This document shows positions 21,976 through 34,429 of a stretch of DNA of 64,000 nt, piece after piece (the stretch's first letter is position 1; the number at the start of each line of letters is the position of its first letter). Both the position numbers and the translations under genes were made by a program. This DNA is from Paracyclopina nana. Lineage: Eukaryota > Arthropoda > Copepoda > Cyclopoida > Cyclopettidae. The stretch spans positions 890,501-954,500 of the forward strand of contig JAGUCH010000007.1 in NCBI GenBank assembly GCA_019096065.1. The letters are read 5' to 3'. Below the pieces are notes generated by a model. The model did not search any database. It had not been told where the DNA came from and was given only the letters and a program-made list of their open reading frames with translations.

Positions 21976-24075
21976 TGTTACGCTTACAATTGTGTATGTC
22001 ACTTTCAAAAGTACGCATATTTTTGCAGTAAAGGTCAGCAAGGAGATGATAGCTATTGCATATGAATCAGATGACCTGAGCCTGTTTTTATAATGGGGTG
22101 CAGATGACTTTTGCACCTTTGGATGATGCTTTTTTAATTATCTCTCACTACAAATGATATGGTGTATCCCTTGCTGTGCAACAGATGATGTCTTTTTCTT
22201 AATTTGAAATTTTTCAAAGCTCAAGTTAGTTTTCTTCTCACCATGTTTTGTAAACAATTGAGCTCAAGATAAATGAATCTTTTTTTCCCTCAGGATCCAT
22301 GAAAAAGTAAGGAAGGGAGAGGAAAAAAGTCACCCCAGCTTTTTTCCAAGATTTTGGCCACTTTCCACATTAATGCTGTGGTCATCTACTGTACTGCATG
22401 AAAATATAGGAAGAATACCTCATAGTATATGTGCATATGGCACAGTGGGTCAAATTCTTGCCAGAATGTAAAAATGCTTTGGCAATGTGACAAGTTCCCC
22501 TATGTTTCACATTTTTCTTCCCCTTATACCATTATGGGCATTTGCAATTGCAAATTGCCAAGGGGTCATTCATCATTTTCACAGAGAAAAAGAAATTTTC
22601 TGGGAAATTTTCATATGAAAAAAATACCACTTCTCTTCGTGTGAGTGTGTGTGGAATTATTTTAAGGCTTTAACCTTGCCTTAGGATTTCCTCGGCTTTA
22701 ATTTGGAAGTGTCAAACTTTGATAATAAATGGGCAGAAAATTAGAGCCCTCAAAACTTGATGCAGTTATCACTTTTGACAACTATGAAATTCATGGTGTT
22801 TTCACCAGCCAAACAAGGATAATTTTAAGGCCTCATTTTACACAATTTGGGGCAATGAAAACATGATTTAAAAAGTATGGGGAAAATATCTAAATATTAC
22901 ATTTTTTTATTAACAGATTGGGTTTCTGAAACAATGGAAAAAACCTATTTAGGCTTGAAAGAAAGTTGGTAATTATTTTTTTTTTAAATTGCCCCTAAAA
23001 AAATAGCAGGTTAATCTTCAAAAGGCATTTACAATAAGAAAATTAAAAATGTCATAGATGAACATCACATTATCTTTTTAAGGGTTGCCCACTTTTTACC
23101 ACTTTGTTGGTGATGAATGCGTTTTCCCACCCAAAAAGCTCAGATTTCAAACATTTTCAGCTTTTTGCTGTTAAAATCAAAAAGTTGATTTTCCCGGGCT
23201 AATGCTCTCATTTCACGCTTGATTTTTCTCTCTTGTGAAAACTTCCGCAATTGTAGTAAACTGATTGTTCAAAGCGATAAGGCTCTTCTTTGAAAAGGTC
23301 AACCTATGATGATTTTGTGAAGAAAAATCCCCACTTTCCCCAACATCCATCGTCCTACTTTCGATCCATCAAAAAAGTGAAGCAAGGACAACAAAGCCAA
23401 GCTAAGCAAGGCTCTAGAGGATTTGGATCAAAGCAAAAGCCGCCATCTTGTCAACTTTAAAAATTCTCCCATATTAATAATCCTGGATTACAACAGTTGA
23501 ATGGAGCGAGCCACTTTTTTTAGGGCAATTTTGCAGGTCAGTGAACATTAGCATTTAATACTATCTTTGATAATGTCAAGAATGCAAAAACTGAGGGCAA
23601 AAAAGGAGAACGCACAAAGATGAATTGAATGCAATCTATAAGGAGAAAAAAGCCCTGTTCATGTGAGCATACAAAAAAAATTAAGGAATTTCCACCACTT
23701 TACTTGGCATTCCTACCATGCGTACCTAGTATGTAAATTGTACAACATTTAGTGGCACTTAGAGACCTGACCCAAGATGGCGGCCATCCAAAGGTAAATT
23801 GACCATTTCTTCTGCTTTGCAATTTTCCGCTCTTGTCCTTCATTTAGTGTCTTTTGTCCATCCTTAAGCAGCCTTTTACAGATGACTTGGGCCATATGGA
23901 ATTCACGGAGGAAGAAGAGGAGAATGAAGATTGCCATCTTTTAAACACTGTGTGACTCTTCCTCTGCTAAATGTTCAGATAGCAGAATTACACATTTCCA
24001 CTTGTCTCATCTTTAAAATATCTTAAACTGCATCTGCTGTGAGAGTTTTCATTTTGATGTCTTTGATAAATTCCA
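21976..24075. other. Intergenic DNA, no gene seen
   Basis: AT-rich. Copies of the dispersed GTTCATCTAC motif lie at 22371-22389 (plus) and 23056-23072 (minus), about 0.7 kb apart in inverted orientation. Confidence 0.5.
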
Positions 24076-25345
24076 CAATGTTGAGACATGCTCAGTTGAG
24101 ACATGCATGCATAGTTGAGACATGCATGCATAGTTGAGACATGCACGCTCAGTTGAGACATGCACGCTCAGGTGAGACATGCACGCTCAGTTGAGACATG
24201 CAAGCTCAGTTGAGACATGCACGCTCAGTTGAGTCATGCATGCATAGTTGAGACATGCACGCTCAGTTGAGACATGCACGCTCAGGCTCAGTTGAGACAT
24301 GCACGCTCAGGCTCAGTAGAGACATGCACGCTCAGGCTCAGTTGAGACATGCACGCTCAGGCTCAGTTGAGACATGCACGCTCAGGCTCAGTTGAGACAT
24401 GCACGCTCAGGCTCAGTTGAGACATGCACGCTCAGGCTCAGTTGAGACATGCTCAGTTGAGACATGCTCAGTTGAGACATGCTCAGTTGAGACATGCTCA
24501 GTTGAGACATGCTCAGTTGAGACATGCTCAGTTGAGACATGCTCAGTTGAGACATGCTCAGTTGAGACATGCTCAGTTGAGACATGCTCAGTTGAGACAT
24601 GCTCAGTTGAGACATGCTCAGTTGAGACATGCTCAGTTGAGACATGCTCAGTTGAGACATGCTCAGTTGAGACATGCTCAGTTGAGACATGCTCAGTTGA
24701 GACATGCTCAGTTGAGACATGCTCAGTTGAGACATGCTCAGTTGAGACATGCTCAGTTGAGACATGCTCAGTTGAGACATGCTCAGTTGAGACATGCTCA
24801 GTTGAGACATGCTCAGTTGAGACATGCTCAGTTGAGACATGCTCAGTTGAGACATGCTCAGTTGAGACATGCTCAGTTGAGACATGCTCAGTTGAGACAT
24901 GCTCAGTTGAGACATGCTCAGTTGAGACATGCTCAGTTGAGACATGCTCAGTTGAGACATGCTCAGTTGAGACATGCTCAGTTGAGACATGCTCAGTTGA
25001 GACATGCTCAGTTGAGACATGCTCAGTTGAGACATGCTCAGTTGAGACATGCTCAGTTGAGACATGCTCAGTTGAGACATGCTCAGTTGAGACATGCTCA
25101 GTTGAGACATGCTCAGTTGAGACATGCTCAGTTGAGACATGCTCAGTTGAGACATGCTCAGTTGAGACATGCTCAGTTGAGACATGCTCAGTTGAGACAT
25201 GCTCAGTTGAGACATGCTCAGTTGAGACATGCTCAGTTGAGACATGCTCAGTTGAGACATGCTCAGTTGAGACATACTGCAGTTGAGATATGCTCAGTTG
25301 AGACATACTGCAGTTGAGATATGCTCAGTTGAGACATACTGAGTT
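24076..25345. repeat. Satellite array, homogeneous 15-bp unit GCTCAGTTGAGACAT
   Basis: The left part (24076-24285) is a mixed 19-bp form with CATGCATGCATA and CATGCACGCTCAG variants. Then come about six copies of a 25-bp form containing ACGCTCAGGCTCAG (about 24286-24440). From about 24441 to 25275 the 15-bp unit repeats more than fifty times without a visible change. The right edge decays (25276-25345). Because 15 is a multiple of three, four of six frames stay open for nearly 300 codons. These frames are a by-product, not genes. Confidence 0.97.
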
Positions 25346-26812
25346 TAGACTTGTTCACTTGTAGAGTCAAACACAGCTGAGACATCATAAGTTGCAGGCA
25401 TACTCAGCTTTGAGAAATACTCAGTTTCAAATCATACTCAGCTGTGACCTATTCACTTGAGCTATCAAGCAAACAGGACGCTTACTCAGAAAAGATCCAC
25501 TCAGAAAACATAGCTGAGACATACTCAATTGATAAATTCTCAGCTATAAAGTTCCTGCATAATTTATAGTAATTTAAGTTGAGCCTGCAATTGCTGAGTC
25601 ACCACCAAGCACATGTAAACCCCAAATTCCTCTTTGTAAGGTTGCGGCTTTTTATGGTGGGCCACTTTTAGTATCACCAATAATGGCCTCTTTTAATGTT
25701 CCTCAATCACAGTGTGGCATTATATGGCAGGAGAGGAGTATGAAGATCAGGTTGAGATGCAAAGTCACGTTTCTCCTATCTGGTACTGAAAGTGGTGGTG
25801 GCTTCATTAAAAAGTCATCTCACTTAGAGGAAGCCTGAATTCTTGAAGGTTCAGCTCGGGTCAAAAGTCGAACCAGCATCTCACTTGTTGATGTGAGCCC
25901 ATAAGGCTCCAAATGAGGTACATAGAAATGCTTTTAGAAATCATTAGCATTTTTCAGCTGAAAATGACCAGCTAAGTAATGCAGCGATAATGTGACGTTC
26001 ATCTACATAACTCGATTGAAAAGTCTTTTTCTATTCAATTTTTGCCCAAAAAATGGAAGCATGACTGGAAAATTGCAAATTCTCAAAAAACCTAAAATAT
26101 GGTCAAATGCTCATGAGGGTAGAACATATTTTTTAAACTTTTATAAAGTTTATATGAGATTTCTTTTTCCGGCTTGAAAATTGGCCAAATTACTTTCGCT
26201 CTTCCTTTGAGATTTTGCGCCCTTGTACAAGTTTACATACTATATTCAGTTGAACATCTTTGGCGGGTCTCTATCATCATCAGATTTTTGCATGCCAAGC
26301 AAAACAATGCACACTGGGGCACACTGACCTCAAAACCCCCGTCCACTTCCAAATGACAGATTTTATGCTTAATGGCTGCTTTAAAACGATGCCAAGGGGA
26401 TATTTAAGGAATAATTGGAAGGAGAAAATTGAGGGGGCTTTAAGGGGGATTCCACACTGTGCTGCATACAAGAGGTTGCTCCTTTACAATGGGTCGTTCG
26501 TGCAGTTTGTAAATGCTCACGTAAGCACGAAATAGGTTTACACTCACGAGTAGTTTAATAGATCTTTTAGCCTGAATTTCGCCCCCGAACTTTATGAAAA
26601 AAGTAGAAATCAGAGCTAATTCAAAAGAATGACACAGCTCGAAAATCTGGCAACCATGAAGTAATCCATTGTGCTGCCACCACCATTTCCACAAAGCCCA
26701 CTGTGCAAAGAAATTCCAAATGTCCTACTACTATCTTTTCCTCTAGATACAGTAATGCAGCGTTCATCTACGAGGAAATGTCAAAAGTTCGAAAACTGAG
26801 CAGATTTTAATT
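25346..26812. other. Intergenic DNA, no recognised gene
   Basis: Scattered single CTCAG-type units near 25350-25560 continue the satellite at low density. ORFs of 60-91 codons at 25992-26535 show no domain. Dispersed-motif copies lie at 25988-26006 and 26753-26771. Confidence 0.5.
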
Positions 26813-26814
26813 TA

Positions 26815-27005
26815 AAACTGAGTTTTTTCTCTGAAAACTCAGTAGTTTTTTCTCTCAAAACTCAGTAGTTTTTTCTCTCAAAACTCAGTAGTTTTTTCTC
26901 TAAAAACTCAGTAGTTTTTTCTCTCAAAACTCAGTAGTTTTTTCTCTCAAAACTCTGTAGTTTTTTCTCTCAAAACTCAGTAGTTTTTTTCTCTCAAAAC
27001 TGAGT
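26815..27005. repeat. Tandem repeat AAAACTCAGTAGTTTTTTCTCTC
   Basis: A 22-24-bp unit repeats about eight times almost unchanged, then decays to about 27180. It shares ACTCAGTAG with the arrays at 18.8-19.9 kb and 24.1-25.3 kb. Confidence 0.9.
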
Positions 27006-27944
27006 CTTTTCTTTAAAAACTGAATGATTAATTTAATTATTTCAAGTGAGTTTTTTCTTTGAAAACAGAACGGTTCTTAGATAACTAAACAGTTTCTAGA
27101 AAACTTAGCGGGTTTTTTTTTAAAAAAAAACTGAATAATTTCTGCTGAAAAATGAGCTTTTTTTGAAAACAGAATGTCTTATTGCCTACTTAAGTTTTAT
27201 TGATGAAAACTGAAAAGAGTGCTTGTGTTACTAATAAGAAAGTAATTTTTCTAAAAAAAACCATAATTCTGTGAATATTGCCAAAAACTAGCAATAGTGA
27301 CAAAGAGGAACCATGGAGAGGATAGCACAGGATTTCTCCTTTTTCCCAATGACCTGACCTTTTTCGCGGGCTGAGCAAGGTCCTTTGCAAATTAGTAGTG
27401 CTTTTTTGCACCACTACCCTAGCACTAGGACTCCAGGAGATGCATGTGAGAATCTGCTTTATAATTAGGCTTTTAGCCTATCAAGTGTCTTAACCTTTTT
27501 GCCCCGCGAGGTTTTCTTTTTGCTGCTCTCATGATTAATCTTGTCTGGAGTTTGTGGCTCATTCATTTTGTAATAAGTAATAGTAACTATTTTTGGTACT
27601 CCATAACAGCCACCTTGCTCACGAAAAGACTGTCTTCGTGCCATTGACAGCGGAGTTTAATGAGGCCACAATTTCCACCACTTTAGTCTCTTCCAAGCTG
27701 AAAAAGCATCTCTTTAAAAAGAGTCACCTTGTTAGCACATTAGCAGCTGTAATAATAATAATGGCAGGAAATTACCCATAATTCCATTTCTGTGAGAAAA
27801 AGTACTACCATCTTGCAATAAAAAGTTGTCTGCTTTTTATTATGACTACAAAGATTTCAGAATCATGACAAAAATATGCCAATAGGCATATTTTTTACAA
27901 AATTCAGTTGTATTTCAGCCTTTTTTCTTTGTTTTTCAGAAATC
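27006..27944. other. Intergenic DNA, nothing recognised
   Basis: AT-rich sequence with no convincing ORF, RNA gene or element. Confidence 0.45.
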
Positions 27945-28345
27945 AAAAAAGTTTGGCGAACCTTTTGTTTACGATTTTACAATAGCGAAGCAACTTGTGT
28001 CAAGTCCCAAGTGTTGCCCAAAACCGCCGCTTGGGTCGCTCCACGTCAATACTTCCGTTATGACACTGATGAGTATCCGCGATAAAAGGTAAGTTTCCAA
28101 GTTTTGTAGCTGAGTAATATTCAAACTTGCCCAATTTTAGCTGAAACAGAGCAACTATATGTATGGCGTATCATTTGTTTACGTTTTTCCAATAGCGCAG
28201 CAACTTGCCTCAAGTCCCAAGTGTTGCCAAAAACCGCCGCTAGGGGCACTCCAAGTCAATACTTCCGTTATGACACTGGTGTGTATATGCCAAGTTTTGA
28301 AGCTGTATTCAAACTTGCCCCATTTTAGCTAGGATTGAGCAGACT
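27945..28345 (+). repeat. Tandem duplication, unit about 200 bp
   Basis: 27945-28145 and 28165-28345 share long identical stretches, for example TCAAGTCCCAAGTGTTGCC and CAATACTTCCGTTATGACAC. A short open frame in unit 1 (27876-28085) is not preserved in unit 2, so the duplication is treated as non-coding. Confidence 0.8.
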
Positions 28346-28379
28346 TGCAGGCATTAGCTGTAAGCACGTTTTTGACGAG

Positions 28380-28445
28380 TCGTTTTAACCCCTCTCACTA
28401 TTTTGTGAGAGAGCCAGACAATAAATCTGGGCAGGGGTTAAAAAT
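28380..28445. repeat. Hairpin TTTTAACCCCT ... AGGGGTTAAAA
   Basis: An 11-bp inverted repeat encloses a second small inverted repeat, CTCTCAC/GTGAGAG. This is possibly a foldback remnant; no RNA family recognised. Confidence 0.6.
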
Positions 28446-29700
28446 GCTGCTATTATTGTTTGTTTCATGCTCGCGCTCTCATCTTAATCCCTTCTTACTC
28501 GAAATTGCTTGTAAGCAGAGAGTGCTTTGGCTGTAAGCCCACTTAATTCCCAATAAAAGCACGTTTTCATGACCCCCAACAGCAGCAAAAAAAATTGATT
28601 TCTCCCTTCTTCTTCTGGTGCAGAGCCTCATAAAAATAGCTATTTCTTTTGCCAGCCCTTCTTATGCAGATGAAACTGTTGAAAATGGAGCTAAAAGCTC
28701 TTATGTTTCCCCATTGTCTGAGGCTTGTTCTCAAAATTCACCATCAAAAGGCCCAAAAAAAGCTCATATTCAAACCTTAAATTTTTTTATAAACCCAGAA
28801 AAAAATTTCAAGTTTCTTAAGAGCCAAAAATGAGAGCAAAAGTAATTAACTTGATAATATGTTACAAAGTGAAAAATGTTGTTTGGGAACGAGCCCATTA
28901 AATTAATTCAAAAATTCAATTATTCTGGGCTCAAGAGTTGCTTTTGTTCTATTTCATCATGCAAAACCAAATACATTCATGGCCATTGCAGACCTGAACA
29001 CACCCATTAATTACTTCTAAGCTGGCAAAAAGGGTGTCAAAGTCATGAAAAAACTGCTGTTCCTGTTTTAAAAACGCCAGTTCTGCTTCAACACATTTGC
29101 AAAATTATTCAGGGGAAACAATTACAAATATCTAAATTTAACGATGTCTTCTTGAGTCGTAAACCAATTACTAAAATTTGCCAAATTCAGACTTTTTGAA
29201 TTTCCAAAATTCAGTTTTGGAAGTTGGAACTGAAATCCTTTTTATTGGAATTTTATGTTAAAAAATTAAAATGTGGTAAGCAAAAAATTTGTGAAACGCC
29301 TTATATATAATAATTTTTTTAGATACAGATGAACGGGGCTTTAAAACGGGGAAAACAAATTAAGAGGCGTTTGCTACTCATAACTCCATTTCAAAAAAGC
29401 TCACATCAAGCCATTAATTAAGTGTCCAGAATTTGGCCTCGAGCACATGACTTGGGCTTTTTCACAGAGCTCAAGAAATGTAAATAAACCATTTTCCCTC
29501 CATAAATCAACGATTTCAGAAAATTGCCTGGCTTTGAGATAAGACATCTCAATATATTGGCTCATTACCACATGTGGGCAATAAATTGAGTGTTTTTTAC
29601 ACTCGCAGCACACAAATACTCACAGTGGGGAGGAGTCACGAAAAAAGTTCACTACTGAGTAATTGTTTTCTTTGCTTTTTCACAAGAGATTCGAACGCCA
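28446..29700. other. Intergenic DNA, nothing recognised
   Basis: AT-rich; short ORFs without domains. Confidence 0.45.
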
Positions 29701-30325
29701 TTTTGGATTTTAAAAAAGTTTCTTTTAGCACTTTATTATAAAAAAGTTTTTTAACACTTCAATTGAAAAGTGTTTTTGACTACACTACATTTTAAAGAGT
29801 GTTTTTTCAATACGTAATTTCAAAATTTGAATTTAGGTGTTTTTAACAGTTTATTTTAAAAAATGTTTTCAACATTTTATTTTAAAAAATGTATTTAACA
29901 CTTTATTTCAAAATGTGATTTTAGCACTTACTTTCAAGAAGTGTTTTTAACGCTTCATTTTTAAAAGTGTTGAAAACACTTAATTTTAAAAAGTGTTTTA
30001 AAAACTTCATTTAAAAAAGTGTTTTAACGATTCATTTTAAGAAGTGTTTTTTACTCATTATTTTAAAAATTAATTTTAACTCTTAATTTCAAAAAGTGGT
30101 TTACACAGAGTGCTTTTAACACTTTGTAAAACAACAAACGTTTTTAAACACTTAATAAAAAAGTATGCCAAAAAGAGAATAAATTTTTTGAAACACTTTC
30201 AATAGAAAAGTGTTTTCTTAAAAAGTGTTTTTAACACTTTGTGAAGCAACAAACGTTTTTTGAACACTAAATATAAAAAAGTATGCAAAACACTTAATAA
30301 TAAAAAAGTGTCTTTTGCAAAGATT
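29700..30325. repeat. Degenerate palindromic repeats AAAGTGTTTTTAACACTTT
   Basis: More than fifteen variants of AAGTGTTTTTAACACTT occur at about 25-40-bp spacing. Each unit is nearly self-complementary (AAGTG/CACTT), so the region could extrude many small hairpins. Confidence 0.75.
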
Positions 30326-33300
30326 AATAAATCATATTCCAACACTGAGTTGAATGTGGCCAAAGAATGATAAACAAACAGCTGCCTTTCAAACTAAGAA
30401 AAAATAGCTTTTTCTATGTAAAATGGCTGCCAGTGTCCGACTTCCAACTCAATTATCTGAGGTTACTTATAATAGTGCAGTTGCTTAGCTTTGTTATGAG
30501 TTCAGATTGACATGGATAAATGATGTTTCCTGCTCACTGGCCAGGGGGTTAGAATCGATTAAAGTGGAGCTTCAATTGGGCACACTGAGAGATTTCTAAT
30601 AGGATATATTGCCAAAATGTAACACTTCACAACCTCAAGTTTATCTTTGTTGACTTACCAAATCGAAATCTAATCTTTAGCACAAAATTGAAATTTTCCC
30701 CTGAAATTTTTTTTCTTCCTTTTCTGGTGGGGAAGGGAAACCCAGATTTTTGATTTGGATCAAAATGTGTAAACCTTCCCCTTATTGCTAATAGTGCTTG
30801 AAGGGACAGGTGGCCAAGAAATTATGGGCCCATTTGAAATCTCTCACCACATTGAGATACAAACATGAGATGCCAAACAAGGCCATAGACTAACAATTTC
30901 GTGAGCTATTCTAATCAAAAACCATTTACTTACGTGTGAGCCTTTGCTAATCAGCGACACTGACAAATTTCGGGCCCTTAATGATCCCTCCTCTTAGTGA
31001 AGGCCATTTTATGAAGACAAATGGAACTCTAGACGAAAGTTAAAAAAAAATGAAAACAATCCGTCAGCTGTTTGTTTACATATTTTCACGCGCACAGCAA
31101 AAAAAAATAAACAAAGAGTTACGGATAACAGTTCAAATGGGTTTTTACTCAGGGAATTTGAGCAATCAGCGAGGGTTTTGTTATTGTTAATTTAAGTGTC
31201 AGCTGTTTGTTTACTCGGCTGACAAGCTGGTTGACCGGTACGCGCGCTTTACCATCTTTATTCTGAATTCAACTAAAAGTATCAACTTTGAAGCCTATTT
31301 TTAGTTGTTTAAGTTAATAATACCAAAATCAGTAGTAATTTGTTTACAAACAGGAATGACCGGTGCGCGGGTCAAGACACTTGCGAATTTGACTGTATTG
31401 AGCAATTTGATGGCGAGCAAAGTGGAAAGTTTGCTCGGTTGGCAAAAATAATGAGCTTTTGGTGATTTTAATGCCCCTCAGGCTCTCATTAGCTTGGTTT
31501 TGAGCTTAAGGGGTTATTCCATGTTGCTTCACTATACAGTACAGTGCTAATTACGATTAATAATCGGCCCCTATTAAAAGGCACACACAGCCTAAATGGC
31601 GGGACATTAATTTTGAAGGCATTTTGCATGGTTACTCAATTCTCAATCAGGTTGGGATTATACAGAGGCTTAGACATGAACTTTTTCAATTAAAATTCTC
31701 AAATGCTCAATTTCTTGCAAAACTCCTGCTTAGATAAGCTGTGAAAGTTTGTATGCTTTAAATGAGAAATTTCTAAAAATTCAATCATTAATTCTAATAA
31801 TTTTAAATGCGTTTATAAATTCAATTTTTGATAATCAATCAAAACTCCCATAATGGATTTTTTCAGTTTTTCCTATCTAAGCATTGAAGCACGATTTTGT
31901 CAATATTTAATGATACATGATCTGGGTCCTAATATCTAGATTAGTGGCTCGGGGCTAAAATTGATCCAGCATCATGTCTGAATTATGATCAAGGCCAGCC
32001 TCCTACTTTTGTGTGCAGATTATTATTTTCTCCTGAACTTCAATTATCAAGGAAGTCATCTTCTCCGCGCTCTGATTGATAATAGTCTGATTGTCGTTTG
32101 TCTCAGCAGCAGACTATTAGACATCCGCAATGATTAGGTTGTAACTTGATGTTATCAAGATTTGGACAACCTCTCAAATTTCAATTGAAGCACACACAAA
32201 AAATAATGCCCAAACTTGTTTCTTCATCTATATATCATATCATTTTATTAATGAATTGATATAACTAACAAAAATTACTTTTTTCCATAATATTTTCAGC
32301 ATTTAATTTTTTAATGATTTAGTGATTGAAATGAGTTCCTTTTCTAAAAATACCTTCAAAAATTGATTTTTGAAGTAATATTTTCAGAATTTATTTAATC
32401 ATAGCAGTGCAGTGATAGAAATTAATTCCATTTAAAAAAGAAAAACCCTGAAAAATTCCTTTTTTTTTTCAAAAAATATTTTTCAGATTTTTTTAATGAT
32501 TGAAATAAGTTTTTTTAAATCCATCAAAATTAATTTTTTTTCACTGATATTTCAAGAATTTAATTTTTTTAGCCCAGCAGTGATAAATGAGGGTCACATT
32601 CTCTGCTTGAGTCATTTGATAGAGATTAGAAGGTGTGTTCTCATATTTTATGAAGCCTCGCTTCACTCAAATTTCACACTTGACAATACCAAGGGCTTAT
32701 TAGCCTCGGCTTGCTTTTTGCCCAATTTAGCCGAGCGTATTAGCATTTAGCAAAAGTTTTTGCTCAAGCCTCAAATGATGGATTCTATTTTTGCAATTAG
32801 CATATTCAAGCATGTGCCAAAAGTGCTTGTTATGAGCCATCACAACAATAACAAGAACCACAATGCCGGAAATTTGATGCTAAATTGGATGGCTCACCCT
32901 GTATATATGCAATTTTACCCACTGTACTACATTGAGCAATTTTCATCTTGAAGAAGAATTACTTACTTTCAAAGAGAGGGTGAGTTTTGAGAGTTTTCTG
33001 GTGGGGCGCGCAATTTAGATCAACTAAGATCTACCCCGTATGATGTGCGGGGCTATAAATGTCATGACTTTTTTTATGACTTTCCACATTATTTCATGTC
33101 TTGATTTCCGCTAAATGGCCAATCTTAGCTTTGAAATGGGCCCAATAAAACAAAAACAAAGCATGACTCGGCTGGAAATGTTAAATTGGAAAAATGTCAG
33201 CTGACAACATAACCTGAATTTACAATTTGATATTTTAAGCTCATTTTGCTAACCCAAAATCAAAATATGACTTAACTTAAAAAAAATGTCAGCTGATGTT

Positions 33301-33750
33301 CCTAAAGCATCTGAATTTGCAATTCATTTTGAAATTCTGAAAAAGCCTAATTTTGGAATTTTAGTACTAAAAAGATGACTTACTTGGAAATTAGCATGGA
33401 AAAGTGTCAGCTGACTGCTTCTTCATCATGGGGAAGTTTTCCTTTCTATGGTAATTTCCCCGGCCAACGTTTCAGTGTTGCTGCTGTCCAAGTTGCACAT
33501 GTGTCGTCGTCTGTATGAAGTAAAAGCTTGGCATCTTCTTCTCGCTGTTGCTGTTGAACTTTTCCTTTCTCGGAGGGTCAACTAACTTTGCCAGCTGATG
33601 CAAAAATTCTTGCATTTCTCATGACACTGGCACCGCCTACAGCTATAAAAAGCAATTTTCAAAAGGCAGCCCCAGCTATGAAATTTCCAAAAGCATTTAC
33701 AAAATAGCTCAAAATCCTTTGGCTAAAATCATTGATTTTCAAATTATAAT
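30326..33750. other. Long intergenic stretch, no gene seen
   Basis: AT-rich. Two exact CAGCTGTTTGTTTAC motifs lie near 31068 and 31201, with an inverted relative near 30375. CCGGTACGCGCG and CCGGTGCGCGGG CpG-rich patches lie near 31235 and 31365. No ORF with a domain. Confidence 0.5.
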
Positions 33751-33751
33751 G

Positions 33752-34092
33752 AACCGGAATCGAACCCAAATCTGGCCCAAAATTCAAATTTATTTGAATT
33801 TTCGCAATTACTAGACAATCTTAAAGCAAAGCAGAGTTTTAAAATGCCTACTTCGGAAAATTTAAAATGACATATGGCCAAAATTTGAGCCCAAATCGGG
33901 CCCAAAAAATGAGCCCAAATCGGGCCCAAAATTCCCATTAATTTGAATTTCCACAAAATATTTGCTAATCTTAAAGCAATACAGAGTCAATGCATACTTA
34001 GGAAAATTAAAAATGAAATGGGGCCAAATTAGAGCCCAAATCGGGCCAAAATTTGAGCCCAAATTTGAGCCCAAATCGGGCCCAAAATTCAC
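33752..34092. repeat. Tandem repeat with nested GAGCCCAAATCGGGCC units
   Basis: A unit of roughly 150-170 bp, beginning with CCCAAATC.GGCCCAAAATTC and containing TCTTAAAGCAA.GCAGAG, occurs twice. The 20-22-bp subunit GAGCCCAAATCGGGCCAAAA is repeated inside it five or six times. The open frames this makes on the minus strand reflect the repeat. Confidence 0.75.
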
Positions 34093-34224
34093 CTTATTAT
34101 GATCTCTATCCGTGATCCAGCTTATCTTAAGGGAAGCTCAAATGCTTACCCAGACAGCTGAATGCCACCAGCACAATTTTTAATGTAAATTTCCAAAGGC
34201 CCAAGGAAATTACGCTTTGTATGT

Positions 34225-34429
34225 TATGAGCTATTTTTCGAGCTGAGCAGCGCGCGTCTGCTTCGAGCCAAGCGGCCGGCTCAATGTAGAAACTGCGCTC
34301 AGTCTCAGTTTTTGCGCATCCCTTGCTTCAGTAGCGCGGCGAGACTCAGCAAGAAGACACGGACAGGCTATTAAAAACTCCAACATGAAAATTAGTGCGT
34401 GAAAATGCAGTAGTGGAAGAAAAAGCAAC
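34225..34429 (+). promoter_or_regulatory. Putative promoter and 5' UTR of the integrin alpha gene
   Basis: A short CpG-rich island (GCGCGCG, GCGGCCGGC, GTAGCGCGGCGAG) stands out from AT-rich surroundings just upstream of the ATG. CTCAGTCTCAGTT near 34300 resembles an arthropod initiator (TCAGT). The transcription start is inferred only. Confidence 0.4.

Noticed and set aside
24388..25317. Four open frames of about 295 codons with pentapeptide repeats on both strands
   Set aside because: They follow from a 15-bp unit that is a multiple of three without stops in four frames. Overlapping frames on both strands and no domain or expression signal argue against a gene.
24076..25345. Array as a CRISPR
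   Set aside because: Units are 15-25 bp with no unique spacers, and the window is eukaryotic.
26174..26535. Overlapping ORFs near 26.2-26.5 kb as exons
   Set aside because: No family recognised and no consistent splice phases.
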